From positions 160,946 through 224,945 of the forward strand of contig NW_013657632.1 of assembly GCF_000142905.1 (NCBI RefSeq): 64,000 nucleotides of DNA, given 5' to 3'. The stretch comes from Thecamonas trahens ATCC 50062. Taxonomy: Eukaryota; Apusozoa; Apusomonadida; Apusomonadidae. The position numbers and the translations under genes were made by a program. The notes under the pieces were generated by a model that was not told the DNA's origin, did not search any database, and worked only from the letters and a program-made list of their open reading frames with translations. Below are positions 36,106 through 45,747 of the stretch, in pieces; position 1 is the stretch's first letter, and the number at the start of each line of letters is the position of its first letter.

Positions 36106-39100
36106 CTACGGGTTCGAGGATGGGAATACCTCGATCATGTCGCCGGTCTTGAGCATCGCCACGTCGGTATCGTCCAGGATGGGGATGCGGATACCGCTGT
36201 TGACCGGAGGCATGTTCTCGAGCGACTTGGTCATTGCGCTGTATCCACCAGTGCCGGCCGATGGAGAAAAGAGCTCGAGCCGCGCAACTGTGGCGTCGAT
36301 GCCGAGCGCGAGCACAGCCTCGCGCTTGAGCCACACAAAGGCGCCGGCCAGCATTCGAGCATGGGCAGGAATCGCGACCTGTGCCCGCCGGCCTTGGCAG
36401 AGGAGTGTAACGTCGGCTGAGCTGGCCTGATCATCGGAAACCTGCTTCTTCAAAGAGCCCGAGCCCATCCGCTGGTGGCCCCACGAGCTCTTGCCGCGGC
36501 GCCCGTGCGACGATAGCACCAGAGAGGCCGCCATACGTGGGTTTGAAGCTTCGCGCATGAGTGCGCCCCGCTCGAACCGGCGCGGCGTGGCATGGCTAGT
36601 TCCTGTCGACCTACCCGAGCCGGCGTCGGCCGACACGGCGCCAGGCAGGTCATTGGAGCCCTCCGAGACGACGTTCGACGACAACGACGATGAGGAGGAC
36701 AACGACGACGAGTGTACCGACGAGACTGCTGACGACTTATCTGGGCGCTTCGGCGAGATCTTGGTATTGGCTGGAGGCTTCCGCATGACAACCGAGCTCG
36801 CCGATGGATGGGTCGACATGCCCGCTGACGACGTACCAGCTGCAGAAGCGGCGCATGAGGTCTCGTCGATGGCCGAAAGCAGGTCGTTCGAGACGTGAAG
36901 TGAGCTTTTGTCGCCAGCGGCCGAGACCATGGCCACCAGGCCGTCACGGACCGACTCGGGGTTACGGGTCTGTGAGATATTGCCGAGAAAGAGCGACGAG
37001 GACCGCGGGCGCCCCGAGTCGGAAACAGCCGACGACCGGGCGACGGCGCTTGGACGCTCGGCTGCCTGTCCTGTCGCGTTGTCATCAGCCGAGCCCTCCA
37101 TGGCCGACGCAGTGCTGGAGCGAGTCAGGTTCTGGATCGAAGTCAACGGATCGAGCGAGCCGGTGCCCGGCGGCGGGAGCTCGTCGACGGCGACGAGCGC
37201 GCGGCGAATTTCAGCAAGGCGGCGACGAGCAGTGGGCACAATGTCGATGTGCGGGACGTCGTTGGGGAACTTTTCGAGGATGGCCTGGAAGTCTTCCTTG
37301 CGCAGCACGTCGAGATCGCATGGAGTGATGGCGACAACAGAGGCCGTGCGCCGCGCGTCGTCGGAAATGAGCGCAATTTCGCCAAAGTACGAGCCGGAGC
37401 CGAGCGTTTTGTACACCAGCTTGCCGTCGCCGGAACGGATCTCGACCATGCCGCGCGAGAGAATGAACAGCTCATTGCCAATCTGTCCCTCGCGGACAAT
37501 GTGGTCACCCTGGGCGGCGGCCTGCGGGGTGAGGTGCAGGATGACTTCGGTGACAAACTCGGGCGAGACGTTCTTGAACAGCGAGACATTGCGGAGCTTG
37601 ACGTCCATGATAAACTGGGCGACGGTGAGCCGGAGAGCCGGGGAGAGCTCGCGAAGGATGCGCGCCTCATCGAGAACCGCGCGGTGCCGAGTGTAGGCGA
37701 ACATGTAGTGCTCGCGAATGAGGACACGCAGCTTGCGCGGAAGCTGGCGGTACTTCATGTACACGTTGACCTCGTCCAGCCGTTTGCGCGTCGGATTGAA
37801 CGACATCCGCTGGACAAGGTAGGTCATCTCACCGACAGCGTACGAGAACATAGAGACGCCGACCACGACCGCAAAGATGATAAAGATGCGCTCGACAAGC
37901 GTCTCGCCCACAATGTCGCCGTACCCGGTGGTGGTGATCATTGAAATAGCAAAGTAGAACGAGATGACGTACTGGCGTACCACGTACTTGTTGGTCATGT
38001 CTGCAGCGTCGAGCCAGGTCACCACATCGGCGTCCTGCAGCTCGGCGGTGAGGAAGAAAGGCATGCGAGAAAGTGCGAGAGGACAAGCAGGATGACAATG
38101 AGCTTGATGAGCTTGAAGACCGACGAGTTGACCCGCATGTGGGCCTGCCACTTTCGGTAAATGCGCGAGAGACGGAAGAGCCGGACCATGCGGACAAGCC
38201 GGATGAGCCGGAGAATGCGGAGAAGCTTGGGAAGCCGGAGCAAGTTCCGCGACGAGGTGTCGACCGTCATGGTGAGAACAAGGTCGATGGGCAGCGCCGA
38301 GATAAAGTCGACGGCAAACCAGCCCTTGAGGTAGTTACATGTGATCTCACGCGGCGAGGTGACAAGAACGCCGGAGCGGTAGAAGGCTGTTCGGAAGTTG
38401 ACAATGATGTCGATGACAAAGAGGACGTCAAACGTCGACTCTATGACAAAAAAGAAGCCTGTTGCCTCGACCGAGAAGCAGACCCGGAACGGGATGACCA
38501 TGACCATGTACATGAGCACAATGGCGATGATGAGGTCGAAGATTTGGTGCCCCCGCGCGTTCGGGTGGAACACAGTCTTGGAGCCGGTCTTTTCCTCGCC
38601 GAGCATCCCGATCTCGACCGCCGATCGCGACGCACGCACCTTGCTTGCTGGTGTAACGCTCGATGAGCTGCGGCAGCAGCAGCAGCAGAAGACCGAGGCC
38701 CACGACCGGCGGCGGCGGTCGTCGTCGGCCTCGTTCACGGTGCCATCAGCGGCAGTCCGTGGGCCAAACTCGGCTGAGTACGGCGACGACGCTCCCACAA
38801 GATGTGGCGAGGGTGCTCCCGAGCCGGCCTCTGCCGTGGCGGCCGCGGCGCGCGCACGTGCTGCAGCGCTCTTGGGCGCAAATGGCGCGAGTGACGAGAG
38901 ATTCACGAGAGGATCGTCAATGTTGTACGTATTAGCTGGGCTTCCGTCGAGCTCGTATATCGCCGGCGTGGCCGTGTGCAGCGGCATGACAAACGGCAGC
39001 GCGTCCGGATTTGAGCCTGCCATCGAGTCCGGATCGACGTTGGTCACGTTGATGACCGGCTGTGCATAGTGGGCGCTCGATGCCGCAGACTCGTCAAGCG

Positions 39101-39467
39101 TCACGCGCTTGGCCTCGCGCTCACGCAAGTTCTCGAGCAACGTAGGTCCATCGGTGTGAAAGATGGCAAGCTCGGGCAGGACCCGCGGACGCGACCGCGG
39201 GCGCGAATGCGACGGACTGGCGGATCCGGCCGATCGGTTGCGGACATGGCGGCCGACCTGCGGTGACGCACCACCTCCGCCACCTCCGCCAAACCTCGGC
39301 GATGTACCTCCTCCGCCAAACCTCGGCGAGCTCCGCCCACCGCGCCTGGGCATGTTCGGCTGCGAGAGCAACGGGCGATTGACCGAGGCTTCGAGCGACG
39401 AGGCCGATGACGCCGATGGCGGCGTCCCAGGAGGAGAGCCATGGCAGTCTGGATGTTCTGAGCTCAT
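36106..39467 (-). CDS. Cyclic-nucleotide-gated/EAG-HCN-type K+ channel (frame break)
   Basis: About 1,120 aa if the frame break is joined. A disordered N-terminus precedes six membrane segments: S1 from HQIFDLIIAIVLMYMVMVIP, S2-S3 with the FVIDIIVNFRTAF stretch, the charged S4 (LLRLPKLLRILRLIRLVRMV, about 409-440), S5, then the pore with TTTGYGDI (about 511; GYGD means K+-selective) and S6. A C-linker and cyclic-nucleotide-binding domain follow (FGEIALISDDARRTASVVA, about 629-735). The last 100 residues (VTLLCQGRRAQVAIPAHARM ... LKTGDMIEVF) resemble a KHA/ubiquitin-like end. The two halves overlap in different frames at 38056-38060: HFLAC must continue as LFFLTAEL, which needs one extra base or a -1 slip. 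An intron there is unlikely. The first ATG is at 39467. Confidence 0.88.
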
Positions 39468-39783
39468 TTCCACTCACTCGTTTCAGCAGCGGTGGGGGGG
39501 GGGGGGGGGGGCGCCTTTGGGTGTCTTGCCGTGGTCTAGGCTCCCGCTGGCCCGACTTGAGAGAGTGTAGGTGAGGGAGATGTGGTTGAGGGGTGAGGGG
39601 GGGAGGGAGTGGGATGGGAGGGGGATGGCACAGAAGGGTGGGAGGGTGGGTGGGTGAGTGAGGAGGAGGAGGGGTAGGGGGGTGCGGTGTGGTGCGGTGT
39701 GGTGCGGTGCGGTGTGGCTGTGGCCAGGTGGGGAGGCCCGAGCCACAGCCCGTCCGCCCGCAATTCTCCCGCCGAACGATTCA
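39468..39783. other. G-homopolymer and GGTGC-repeat spacer
   Basis: Poly-G (39493-39511) and a GTGCGGTGTG repeat (39680-39715) precede the left end of the Harbinger element. It should hold the channel promoter. No gene is seen. Confidence 0.6.
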
Positions 39784-39805
39784 GGGGATCGGCAAAAATT
39801 CGGTG
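39784..39805 (+). repeat. Left terminal inverted repeat of Harbinger element
   Basis: It begins GGGGATCGGCAAAAA and differs from the right end at three of 22 positions. TCA (39781-39783) immediately precedes it. Confidence 0.85.
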
Positions 39806-39810
39806 GACTC

Positions 39811-39896
39811 GTTCAGTTGGCGTTCAGTTGTGTGAGTGAACGCATACACATTGAGCGTGCGTTCAGTTTCTGTTCAGGCTGAGCCCCAACTGAACG
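39811..39896 (+). repeat. Subterminal GTTCAG repeats
   Basis: GTTCAGT-type motifs occur at 39811, 39822, 39861 and 39872, and inverted (ACTGAAC) at 39889. Related TGAAC motifs lie near the right end (42850, 42881). Such clusters often bind the Myb-like partner of Harbinger elements; that role is inferred. Confidence 0.6.
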
Positions 39897-40135
39897 AATT
39901 TTGAAGGCACACAAGCTCAGCTACGCAGCAGTGACGTGAGTTGGAGCACCACACTCGACTTACCCTTACGCAAGGTAGGGCACAGTTTCGGCGATATGGC
40001 AGCGACATGATGGGGGAGAGACACTTCAGTACGGTATTGCTGGCGTAGGGGGGGGGGGGTTAGGGGAGTTATACACTCACGTTGGTGTCCTTGTCACCAC
40101 GCAGACAGCCGGTAGATTCTACCACCACTGCCGCA

Positions 40136-41188
40136 ATGGATCAGGACCTCGTGATGCCACAGAGCGACGAAATGCAGCATGCTTCAGCTTCAGAAGCGTC
40201 TCATGATACCGCCGAAGAGGTGAATCCCCCTACTGCTGGTTCCGAGGGCAAACAGCAGGCCTTGCCTGACAACACCAGCAACGTCGAGACGGCAGTCTTG
40301 TCCCCACCCGCTGCGCCATGCAGCCAAGAAGTGGACACTACTGAAGCACGAAGCTCACCTCGCAAGGCAAAGACCACATCGTCACGCTATCGCAAAAAGC
40401 GCGTTTGTGTCCGCTGGGGAGAGCCCGGAAGAATGCAGGATCTAGCCCAGGCGTACTACGACGTGGTGACGAAGTACGACTCCTCCAGCTCCACTGCCGG
40501 CAGAATGCACAGGTCCATTGCCAAGATCTTGAACGAGAAGTGGGGCAATACTGATGACGGTGGGCAAGTGTCTACCCAGACTGTGTCCAAGCAACTCAAC
40601 CGCCTCCTGTCAAGGGTGCGCGAGCAGGAGGTGTTCTTGACCCAGTCCGGGAAGCGGGCCGACGAAGGGCCGCTGCCGCCCAGGAACCCACATCTGCATC
40701 AGGTGTACATGACTATCACCCAGGCTTGGCAATCATCCGGCCGGCGCAAGCCTCTCATCAAGCCCATTGACACTTCAGACGACACAAGTGTCCAGTTCGA
40801 TGTGCTCGAGTCCATGTCCCAGGAGCAGTCGACAAGGCGGAATCGGACCTCCGTGCACGTCCCTGAACGAGCCGTCGGCAACACTTCGTCGAGGACGACG
40901 TCATCTTGCGATTCAGATCCGGGCACGCCATCTGCTGAAACGCCTCGCAAGCGGCGTCGTTCTGGCGACAGCAGCGGATGTCCGTCCTCGGCGAAGAAGC
41001 GCAAGGTCCACTCCGTGGCCGATTCTCAGAAGCTCGTCGATCTGACCGAGAAACACATCATGCTGTTTGAGGCCAGTGCCACTGCCGACCAGAAGCACAA
41101 GGATGCCATTCTCAGCGTGGCAACTAGTACTCTTGATGTACTGAAGCACCTGACCGTGACTTTTGACAAGATTGCAGCTTCACTGTAG
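40136..41188 (+). CDS. Harbinger accessory Myb/SANT-like DNA-binding protein
   Basis: This 350-aa protein should bind the transposon ends and carry the transposase into the nucleus, as in other Harbinger elements. After an acidic, Ser-rich start, basic patch KTTSSRYRKKRVCVRW leads into a helical Myb/trihelix-like region (GRMQDLAQAYYDVVTKYDSS to STQTVSKQLNRLLSRVREQE, about 100-185). Another basic cluster, TPRKRRRSGD, looks like a nuclear signal, and a C-terminal helix may pair with the transposase. The first ATG is 40136. The frame is uninterrupted, and its stop is 28 bases from the transposase stop. Confidence 0.72.
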   Translation: MDQDLVMPQSDEMQHASASEASHDTAEEVNPPTAGSEGKQQALPDNTSNVETAVLSPPAAPCSQEVDTTEARSSPRKAKTTSSRYRKKRVCVRWGEPGRMQDLAQAYYDVVTKYDSSSSTAGRMHRSIAKILNEKWGNTDDGGQVSTQTVSKQLNRLLSRVREQEVFLTQSGKRADEGPLPPRNPHLHQVYMTITQAWQSSGRRKPLIKPIDTSDDTSVQFDVLESMSQEQSTRRNRTSVHVPERAVGNTSSRTTSSCDSDPGTPSAETPRKRRRSGDSSGCPSSAKKRKVHSVADSQKLVDLTEKHIMLFEASATADQKHKDAILSVATSTLDVLKHLTVTFDKIAASL

Positions 41189-41216
41189 TCTACGGCGACG
41201 TGGGACAAGATCACGT

Positions 41217-42704
41217 TCAACAGCATCGGCGACCTGTCAGAGAGTCAGGTCGACGATGTTGATAGTGACGAGTTCGTTCAAGCGTTCCTGGTTCGATTGC
41301 TTCAACAAAGGCAGCAAATACATCATCTGAGCTTACATCGATGGTGGCGCTGAAGTCCGTTGCGTCATCGGCATGAACCCCGGCCATCAAGTAGTTGTGG
41401 AGGCGGAATGCAGCGCTGATCATCGAGTTGTTGAGCTGATCTAGTTCTGTGGTCATACGAAGTAGGTACTGAAAGCGGCTCTTGAGCACTCCAAAGGCAC
41501 GCTCGATGCAGTTCCTTGCTCTGCACTGTGGATCCCTTCTCTCAGACACTCCCGAACGCGGGGTGACAATGTAGGGGAACACCGTACCACGGAATATGGC
41601 ATCCCCGAGAATGGTGAACCCGGCACCGGTTGGATTGATACCGAAACGACGCGGATTAGCGTAGAGGTTGCTCAATTTCAACATGTTGACATCGTTCGTC
41701 GAAGCTGGAAACCCCACGACGCAGTTGATGAACTGCACCGTGTCGATTGCAACCGTGCATAGAGCACTAATGCGAGGGCCGGACCTTCGCCCGTGAAGCG
41801 CAATCTGATCGTCGCCATGTGGATTCTGAGCCAGGCAGAAGTCAGTTCCATCCACACAAGCAAACGCGCGTCGCAGCTTTGCCTCTTCACTAGCCTCAAA
41901 AGGCTGACCGCCGCGCGAGATCGAGTCCGCGATGTCCATATCCCACTTTCCTTGGCGAGAACGCACAATGGCTGTGATCTCTGCAACATCCGGCCACTGT
42001 AATGGCATCATTTTCATCACGCGCCGCGACACTCGCTCGAGGATGTTCTTCAGGGACGAGGCGCTTACGTTGAGGAGAAGGGCAGCAGACCGGAGTCGCA
42101 TTGCACCGTGACCAAGAACAAAGAGGAACACGGCCAACGCCTTCTTGGGGTGGATAGGGGGCCTCCCAACTCGACCAGCGCGTAGGACAACCTGCATTCG
42201 CCCGCGGGTATGGTTGGAAGTGAGATCAATCATCCAATCGTCACCGAATAGGAGCTGCCCGAGTTGATCGAACGACGACTGCGGCATGCGCAATAGAAAG
42301 CGAAACGCCTGATCACTTCCCCCAAGCAGCAGCATCAACAGCGGATCACCAAGGAACGGTCTTGGCGTCAATCTACGAGCAGTAGCAGCAGCTTCCGCCG
42401 CCATAGCCATCTCGTCCCTGGCCGTGGCGATGGTAGAGACACACGCACTGGCGCGGCGGACGGGCCCGCCTTCACCGACCTCCCACATGAATATCTGTGT
42501 GACCAAGTTGACAACCAGGTATGCACAAAGCATCCCAAACATCGCCGCAGCTTTGAGAAGTGACACGCGCTGAGATCGGAGAGCATGACGTGAGGGCACA
42601 GCTTCATCTGGCTCGACGCCGTCGTCGATGTCTACATCGGTGTCGTCGACCCACCGGGGCTCTCCGCTGCTCTGGCGCTCATTAGTGCATTTCCTTGACT
42701 CCAT
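41217..42704 (-). CDS. PIF/Harbinger transposase (HARBI1-like DDE nuclease)
   Basis: This 495-aa protein cuts and rejoins the element. A helix-turn-helix region (about 180-235: HPKKALAVFLFVLGHGAMRL, LLLNVSASSLKNIL) precedes the DDE_Tnp_4 catalytic domain. The expected acids are present: D285 in CVDGTDFCL, D338 in STNDVNML and E401 in RNCIERAFGVLKSRF. The N-terminus has a hydrophobic segment (FGMLCAYLVVNLVTQIFMW) that is odd for a nuclear enzyme. The reading frame is unbroken, so the copy may still be active or was so recently. The ATG at 42704 is the first in frame. Confidence 0.9.
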   Translation of the reverse strand: MESRKCTNERQSSGEPRWVDDTDVDIDDGVEPDEAVPSRHALRSQRVSLLKAAAMFGMLCAYLVVNLVTQIFMWEVGEGGPVRRASACVSTIATARDEMAMAAEAAATARRLTPRPFLGDPLLMLLLGGSDQAFRFLLRMPQSSFDQLGQLLFGDDWMIDLTSNHTRGRMQVVLRAGRVGRPPIHPKKALAVFLFVLGHGAMRLRSAALLLNVSASSLKNILERVSRRVMKMMPLQWPDVAEITAIVRSRQGKWDMDIADSISRGGQPFEASEEAKLRRAFACVDGTDFCLAQNPHGDDQIALHGRRSGPRISALCTVAIDTVQFINCVVGFPASTNDVNMLKLSNLYANPRRFGINPTGAGFTILGDAIFRGTVFPYIVTPRSGVSERRDPQCRARNCIERAFGVLKSRFQYLLRMTTELDQLNNSMISAAFRLHNYLMAGVHADDATDFSATIDVSSDDVFAAFVEAIEPGTLERTRHYQHRRPDSLTGRRCC

Positions 42705-42924
42705 CCACACACAAGAACGTTTCCTACAATGCTTCTGCCACAGTGAACTTGGGAGCAGTGTGTAGGGTCAATGCCGAGAGTGTGACGACCGCAGGCGGAC
42801 TGCGTCCCGCCGTCCCTTGGCCAACCGGTAGAATTGACCACATCGCACTGACTGAACATTTTCTCGAACATGTTGAGTAGGTGAACGTGCCGAAGTTGAA
42901 ACGACAGCTGAGCGTGTTGAGTTA

Positions 42925-42946
42925 CATCGAGTTTTTGCCGAACCCC
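42925..42946 (-). repeat. Right terminal inverted repeat of Harbinger element
   Basis: Read inward on the minus strand it begins GGGGTTCGGCAAAAA. TCA (42947-42949) follows on the plus strand, matching the TCA at the left end. Confidence 0.85.
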
Positions 42947-43035
42947 TCAATCATTCAACCGAATGATGGATTTGGTTTGGACTCGATAGCAAAACGGCTG
43001 GCAGCTGACCGGCCGGCCACACGTGCTCACCTCGC

Positions 43036-43145
43036 TCGCTTTCGCCCTCGCCCTCGCCCCCGCCCTCGCCCTCGCCCTCGCCCTCGCCCTCGCCCCCGCC
43101 CCCGCCCTCGCCCCCGCCCTCGCCCTCGCCCTCGCCCTCGCTCGC
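43036..43145 (+). repeat. (CTCGCC)n hexanucleotide array
   Basis: CCCTCGCC/CCCCGCC hexamers fill this interval, about 100 bp before the transporter ATG. The array can be read as Pro-Arg repeats but is more likely 5'UTR or promoter DNA. Confidence 0.85.
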
Positions 43146-43243
43146 GGTCGGTCTTCGGTCTTCTCGGCTCTACTACCCAGTCAGAGGTGGAGCAAGGGCT
43201 ACACGGCTACGTATACCGTCCTCCCCCTCCCCTCGTCATCGCC

Positions 43244-44767
43244 ATGGCCGACAACGCCAAGAGCGAGAACGGCCAGCGGCAGATGAGGGCCCTGTACACG
43301 ATTTACGCGGTCATTGTGCTGCAGTCGTTTGCACAGTCGGGAACGCAGGCCATTCTAGCCATCTACTTTCAGAACTATGTCGGCGAGTCCGAGTCGCGTG
43401 CGACAGCATTTGTCAACATCTTTATGGCGCTGTACAACTTGTTTGGCCCCGTGGGTGCAGTCCTCTCCGACTACAAGCTCGGCAACTATGTGACTCAGGT
43501 GTGGTCGGCGGCGATCTGGACGCTGGGCGCGCTTATTATGATGGCATCGACAGTGCCTGGGGCGCTGGAGCTGGGAGACTGGATCAAGGCTGTCTCGGCG
43601 TTTGTCGGCCTCGCCTTTACGGCTGTGGGATACGGCATGATCAACCCGATCCAGTCAGTGTTTGTGGCGGACCAGTTTGGGCCTGGGCAGGAAGAGGCGA
43701 TGGTCCGGTCGTTTGGCATCTTTTACGCGCTGTGCAATGTGGGCAACCTGATGGGCGAGTTTGGCGGACCTGTTCTCCGCGAGTACGTCTCGTACTTTTC
43801 GATCCTCGTCTCTGTGGCCGGCGCCTCGTTGTTTGCGCTTGCGTTGTTTGTGGCCGGTGTGGTGTGGTACCGGCGAGTGCCTGCTAAGAAGTGGATTCCG
43901 CCGCTGCCGCCGGGCCACGACCCGACGGCCACGGTCTCGACGCCGCGGGCTGTGTGGCACTCGCTCCGATCGCTCGGGCACATCTGCAAGGTCTTTGCCC
44001 CACTGCCTGTCTTTTGGGCCCTGCTCTATCTCCAGTCGTCGGTGTGGATTTTCCAGGGCGAGCAGATGTCGCTGACGCTCAAGGGCAATATCCGGATTCC
44101 GCCGGACATCATGCCGTCGCTGGACGACATCCTCTGCGTTGTCCTCATCCCGATCATGGAGTATGGGGTGTATCCGCTGTACGCGCGACTCCGTGGGCAT
44201 CCGCTGTCGACGCTCGGGCGAATGGCGTGTGGTATGGCGGCCGTCTCGATCGCCAACGTCCTCACTGGCACGTTGCAGGTCTACATCGACTCGCAGCCGG
44301 CCAACTCGGTGACCATTGCATGGCAGATCCCGCAGTACATCTTTATCTCGCTCGGCGAGATTATGGTGGCCGTACCCGGCCTCGAGTTTGCGTACTCGCA
44401 GGCGCCGCCCGCCATGAAGAACATTGTGACGGCGCTGTGGTGCCTGACTCAGGCCATGGGCTCGCTCCTCGACGCCGGCCTCTTCTCGCTGCCCTACGTC
44501 TCTAGAGCTCGCCCGCCAGTCTTCTACGGCCTCGCCCTGCTCATGGCGCTCTTCCTCGGCATGTTCATGTGGCTCACCTCGTCGTACGAGTACCTCGAGA
44601 CCGCGACGGCAACGCTGGAAGAGATCGAGCCGCCGCCGCCGCCGCGCTCCAAGCCGTGCCCGCGGCTGGGTCTCGACCCCGAGTCTGCGCCACTGCTGGC
44701 GTCGGCTCCGGCGGCGGGCCTGCAGGCCGACAGCGGAGGAGCGGCGGCGCGGGCTCGCGCCATGTAA
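43244..44767 (+). CDS. POT/PTR2-family oligopeptide transporter-like MFS protein
   Basis: A 507-aa membrane protein of the proton-dependent oligopeptide transporter type with about 12 membrane segments. Family marks include GAVLSDYKLGNYVTQ (PTR motif 1) and FGIFYALCNVGNLMGEFGG (equivalent to FYxxINxGSL). The late LPADLLQALN-type stretch appears as IRIPPDIMPSLDDILCVVL, followed by PIMEYGVYPLYARL. The first helix reads LQSFAQSGTQAILAIYFQNY where family members normally carry ExxER, so the proton-coupling acids are missing. That suggests a changed mechanism or substrate. The ATG at 43244 starts MADNAKSENGQRQ; the frame is open further upstream but only across repeat and transposon sequence. Confidence 0.82.
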   Translation: MADNAKSENGQRQMRALYTIYAVIVLQSFAQSGTQAILAIYFQNYVGESESRATAFVNIFMALYNLFGPVGAVLSDYKLGNYVTQVWSAAIWTLGALIMMASTVPGALELGDWIKAVSAFVGLAFTAVGYGMINPIQSVFVADQFGPGQEEAMVRSFGIFYALCNVGNLMGEFGGPVLREYVSYFSILVSVAGASLFALALFVAGVVWYRRVPAKKWIPPLPPGHDPTATVSTPRAVWHSLRSLGHICKVFAPLPVFWALLYLQSSVWIFQGEQMSLTLKGNIRIPPDIMPSLDDILCVVLIPIMEYGVYPLYARLRGHPLSTLGRMACGMAAVSIANVLTGTLQVYIDSQPANSVTIAWQIPQYIFISLGEIMVAVPGLEFAYSQAPPAMKNIVTALWCLTQAMGSLLDAGLFSLPYVSRARPPVFYGLALLMALFLGMFMWLTSSYEYLETATATLEEIEPPPPPRSKPCPRLGLDPESAPLLASAPAAGLQADSGGAAARARAM

Positions 44768-44777
44768 GGAGTGCATA

Positions 44778-45573
44778 CTAGGTGAAAAAGGTGTGGACCA
44801 TGGCGTTATACTTGGGAGTCGTGATCTCCTCGCCAAAGGTGTTGATGAGGGTGAGGCGGAGCGTGTGCTCGCCGGGCTGCAGGCCCTCGAGCTCGTACGG
44901 AACCCACTCGTCGACGTCGTCAACAACCTCGTTGTCGACAACAATACGCACAGCATAGGTCTCGGGTGAGAGATCAACGTTGTGGACGAAAAAGTCGATG
45001 ACCTGGTCGGCCTGGATGGTGATGATCGATGGCTGGCCAAACATGAACGGCCGCTCGAGCTGGACGAGCTGCCGCTTGACGTAGAACTCGGCTTCAACGT
45101 ACGCCATGTCCGACTTGACACACGTGTGATCCGAGTACACCAGGAACGCCCGCACCAAGTGATATCCAGTAGCCAGATTCCGCAGTTGGCACTGGTTCGA
45201 CGAGATGAGCTGGACGCCGACATCATCCATGGCCACGCCGATAAAGTTGGTCTCAAGTGAGAAGCCTGCCACGTCAAAGTCAAGCCGCAAGTCCGCAGGC
45301 ATCACTCGCGAGAGATCGGTCACCAGTCTGAGGCATGTCTTCTACTCCCCTCCCCCCCCGGCAAAGCAAGTTCGTCTTTCTTCTGTGAGTTTTCCCCCGC
45401 AATGCCCATTGTCTCCCTGTCCAAACGGTGGAAGCGCAGGAGAACCGCCAGCTCACATGCCACACACACACACACACACACGCCAACTGCCACAGCCATA
45501 ACATTTCCGACCATACATTGCTTTCTTCGGGCTGCGGCAACGGCACAGCCCTAACTTGTCCAACTCCTGCCAT
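44778..45573 (-). CDS. Unknown beta-rich protein with two similar halves, two exons
   Basis: I do not recognise this 206-aa protein. Exon 1 (45517-45573) encodes MAGVGQVRAVPLPQPEESN and ends at GTATGG. Exon 2 (44778-45341) begins after GAGTAG in phase 0: KTCLRLVTDLSRVMPADLRL. The 175-nt intron contains a (GT)n tract. Two halves look alike: GYHLVRAFLVYSDHTCVKSD then AYVEAEFYV, and GEHTLRLTLINTFGEEITTP then AMVHTFF. Each is preceded by a V-x-L-x-T/S strand, which suggests two Ig-like or fibronectin-like beta sandwiches. No signal peptide is seen, so it is probably cytosolic. It is divergent from NUP205, with 174 bp between the start codons. Confidence 0.65.
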
Positions 45574-45632
45574 GTTGCGAATGAGTATCGGGAGAGGTGG
45601 AGTGTACAGGGAGGGGGGGAGGGGGGGGGGTC

Positions 45633-45657
45633 ATGATCATGATCATGATCATGATCG
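45633..45657 (+). repeat. (ATGATC)4 repeat in divergent promoter
   Basis: Four GATCAT units lie between the start codons of the beta-rich protein gene and NUP205, next to a poly-G run (45610-45629). Confidence 0.8.
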
Positions 45658-45747
45658 TGGCTATGATTTTGGTGTCGGGGAGTGATTGGAGGTGACGGCG
45701 ACTTGGAGGACACCACCAGCCCCTCGACCCAGCCACACCTCTTCTCC

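Larger units (their letters stand above)
39784..42946 (+). mobile_element. PIF/Harbinger DNA transposon, apparently complete
   Basis: A 3,163-bp element is bounded by imperfect inverted repeats: GGGGATCGGCAAAAATTCGG at 39784 and, read inward on the other strand from 42946, GGGGTTCGGCAAAAACTCGA (19 of 22 match over 22 bases). Both ends are flanked by TCA, consistent with a 3-bp target duplication. It carries the two genes expected of the superfamily, a Myb-like protein (+) and a DDE transposase (-), placed convergently and both open. Similarity continues just outside the ends (GAAYGATTSA), so the exact boundary may be off by some bases. Confidence 0.88.

Noticed and set aside
42881-43243. N-terminal extension of the POT transporter
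   Set aside because: It would run through the Harbinger end and a hexanucleotide repeat and has no ATG at its beginning.
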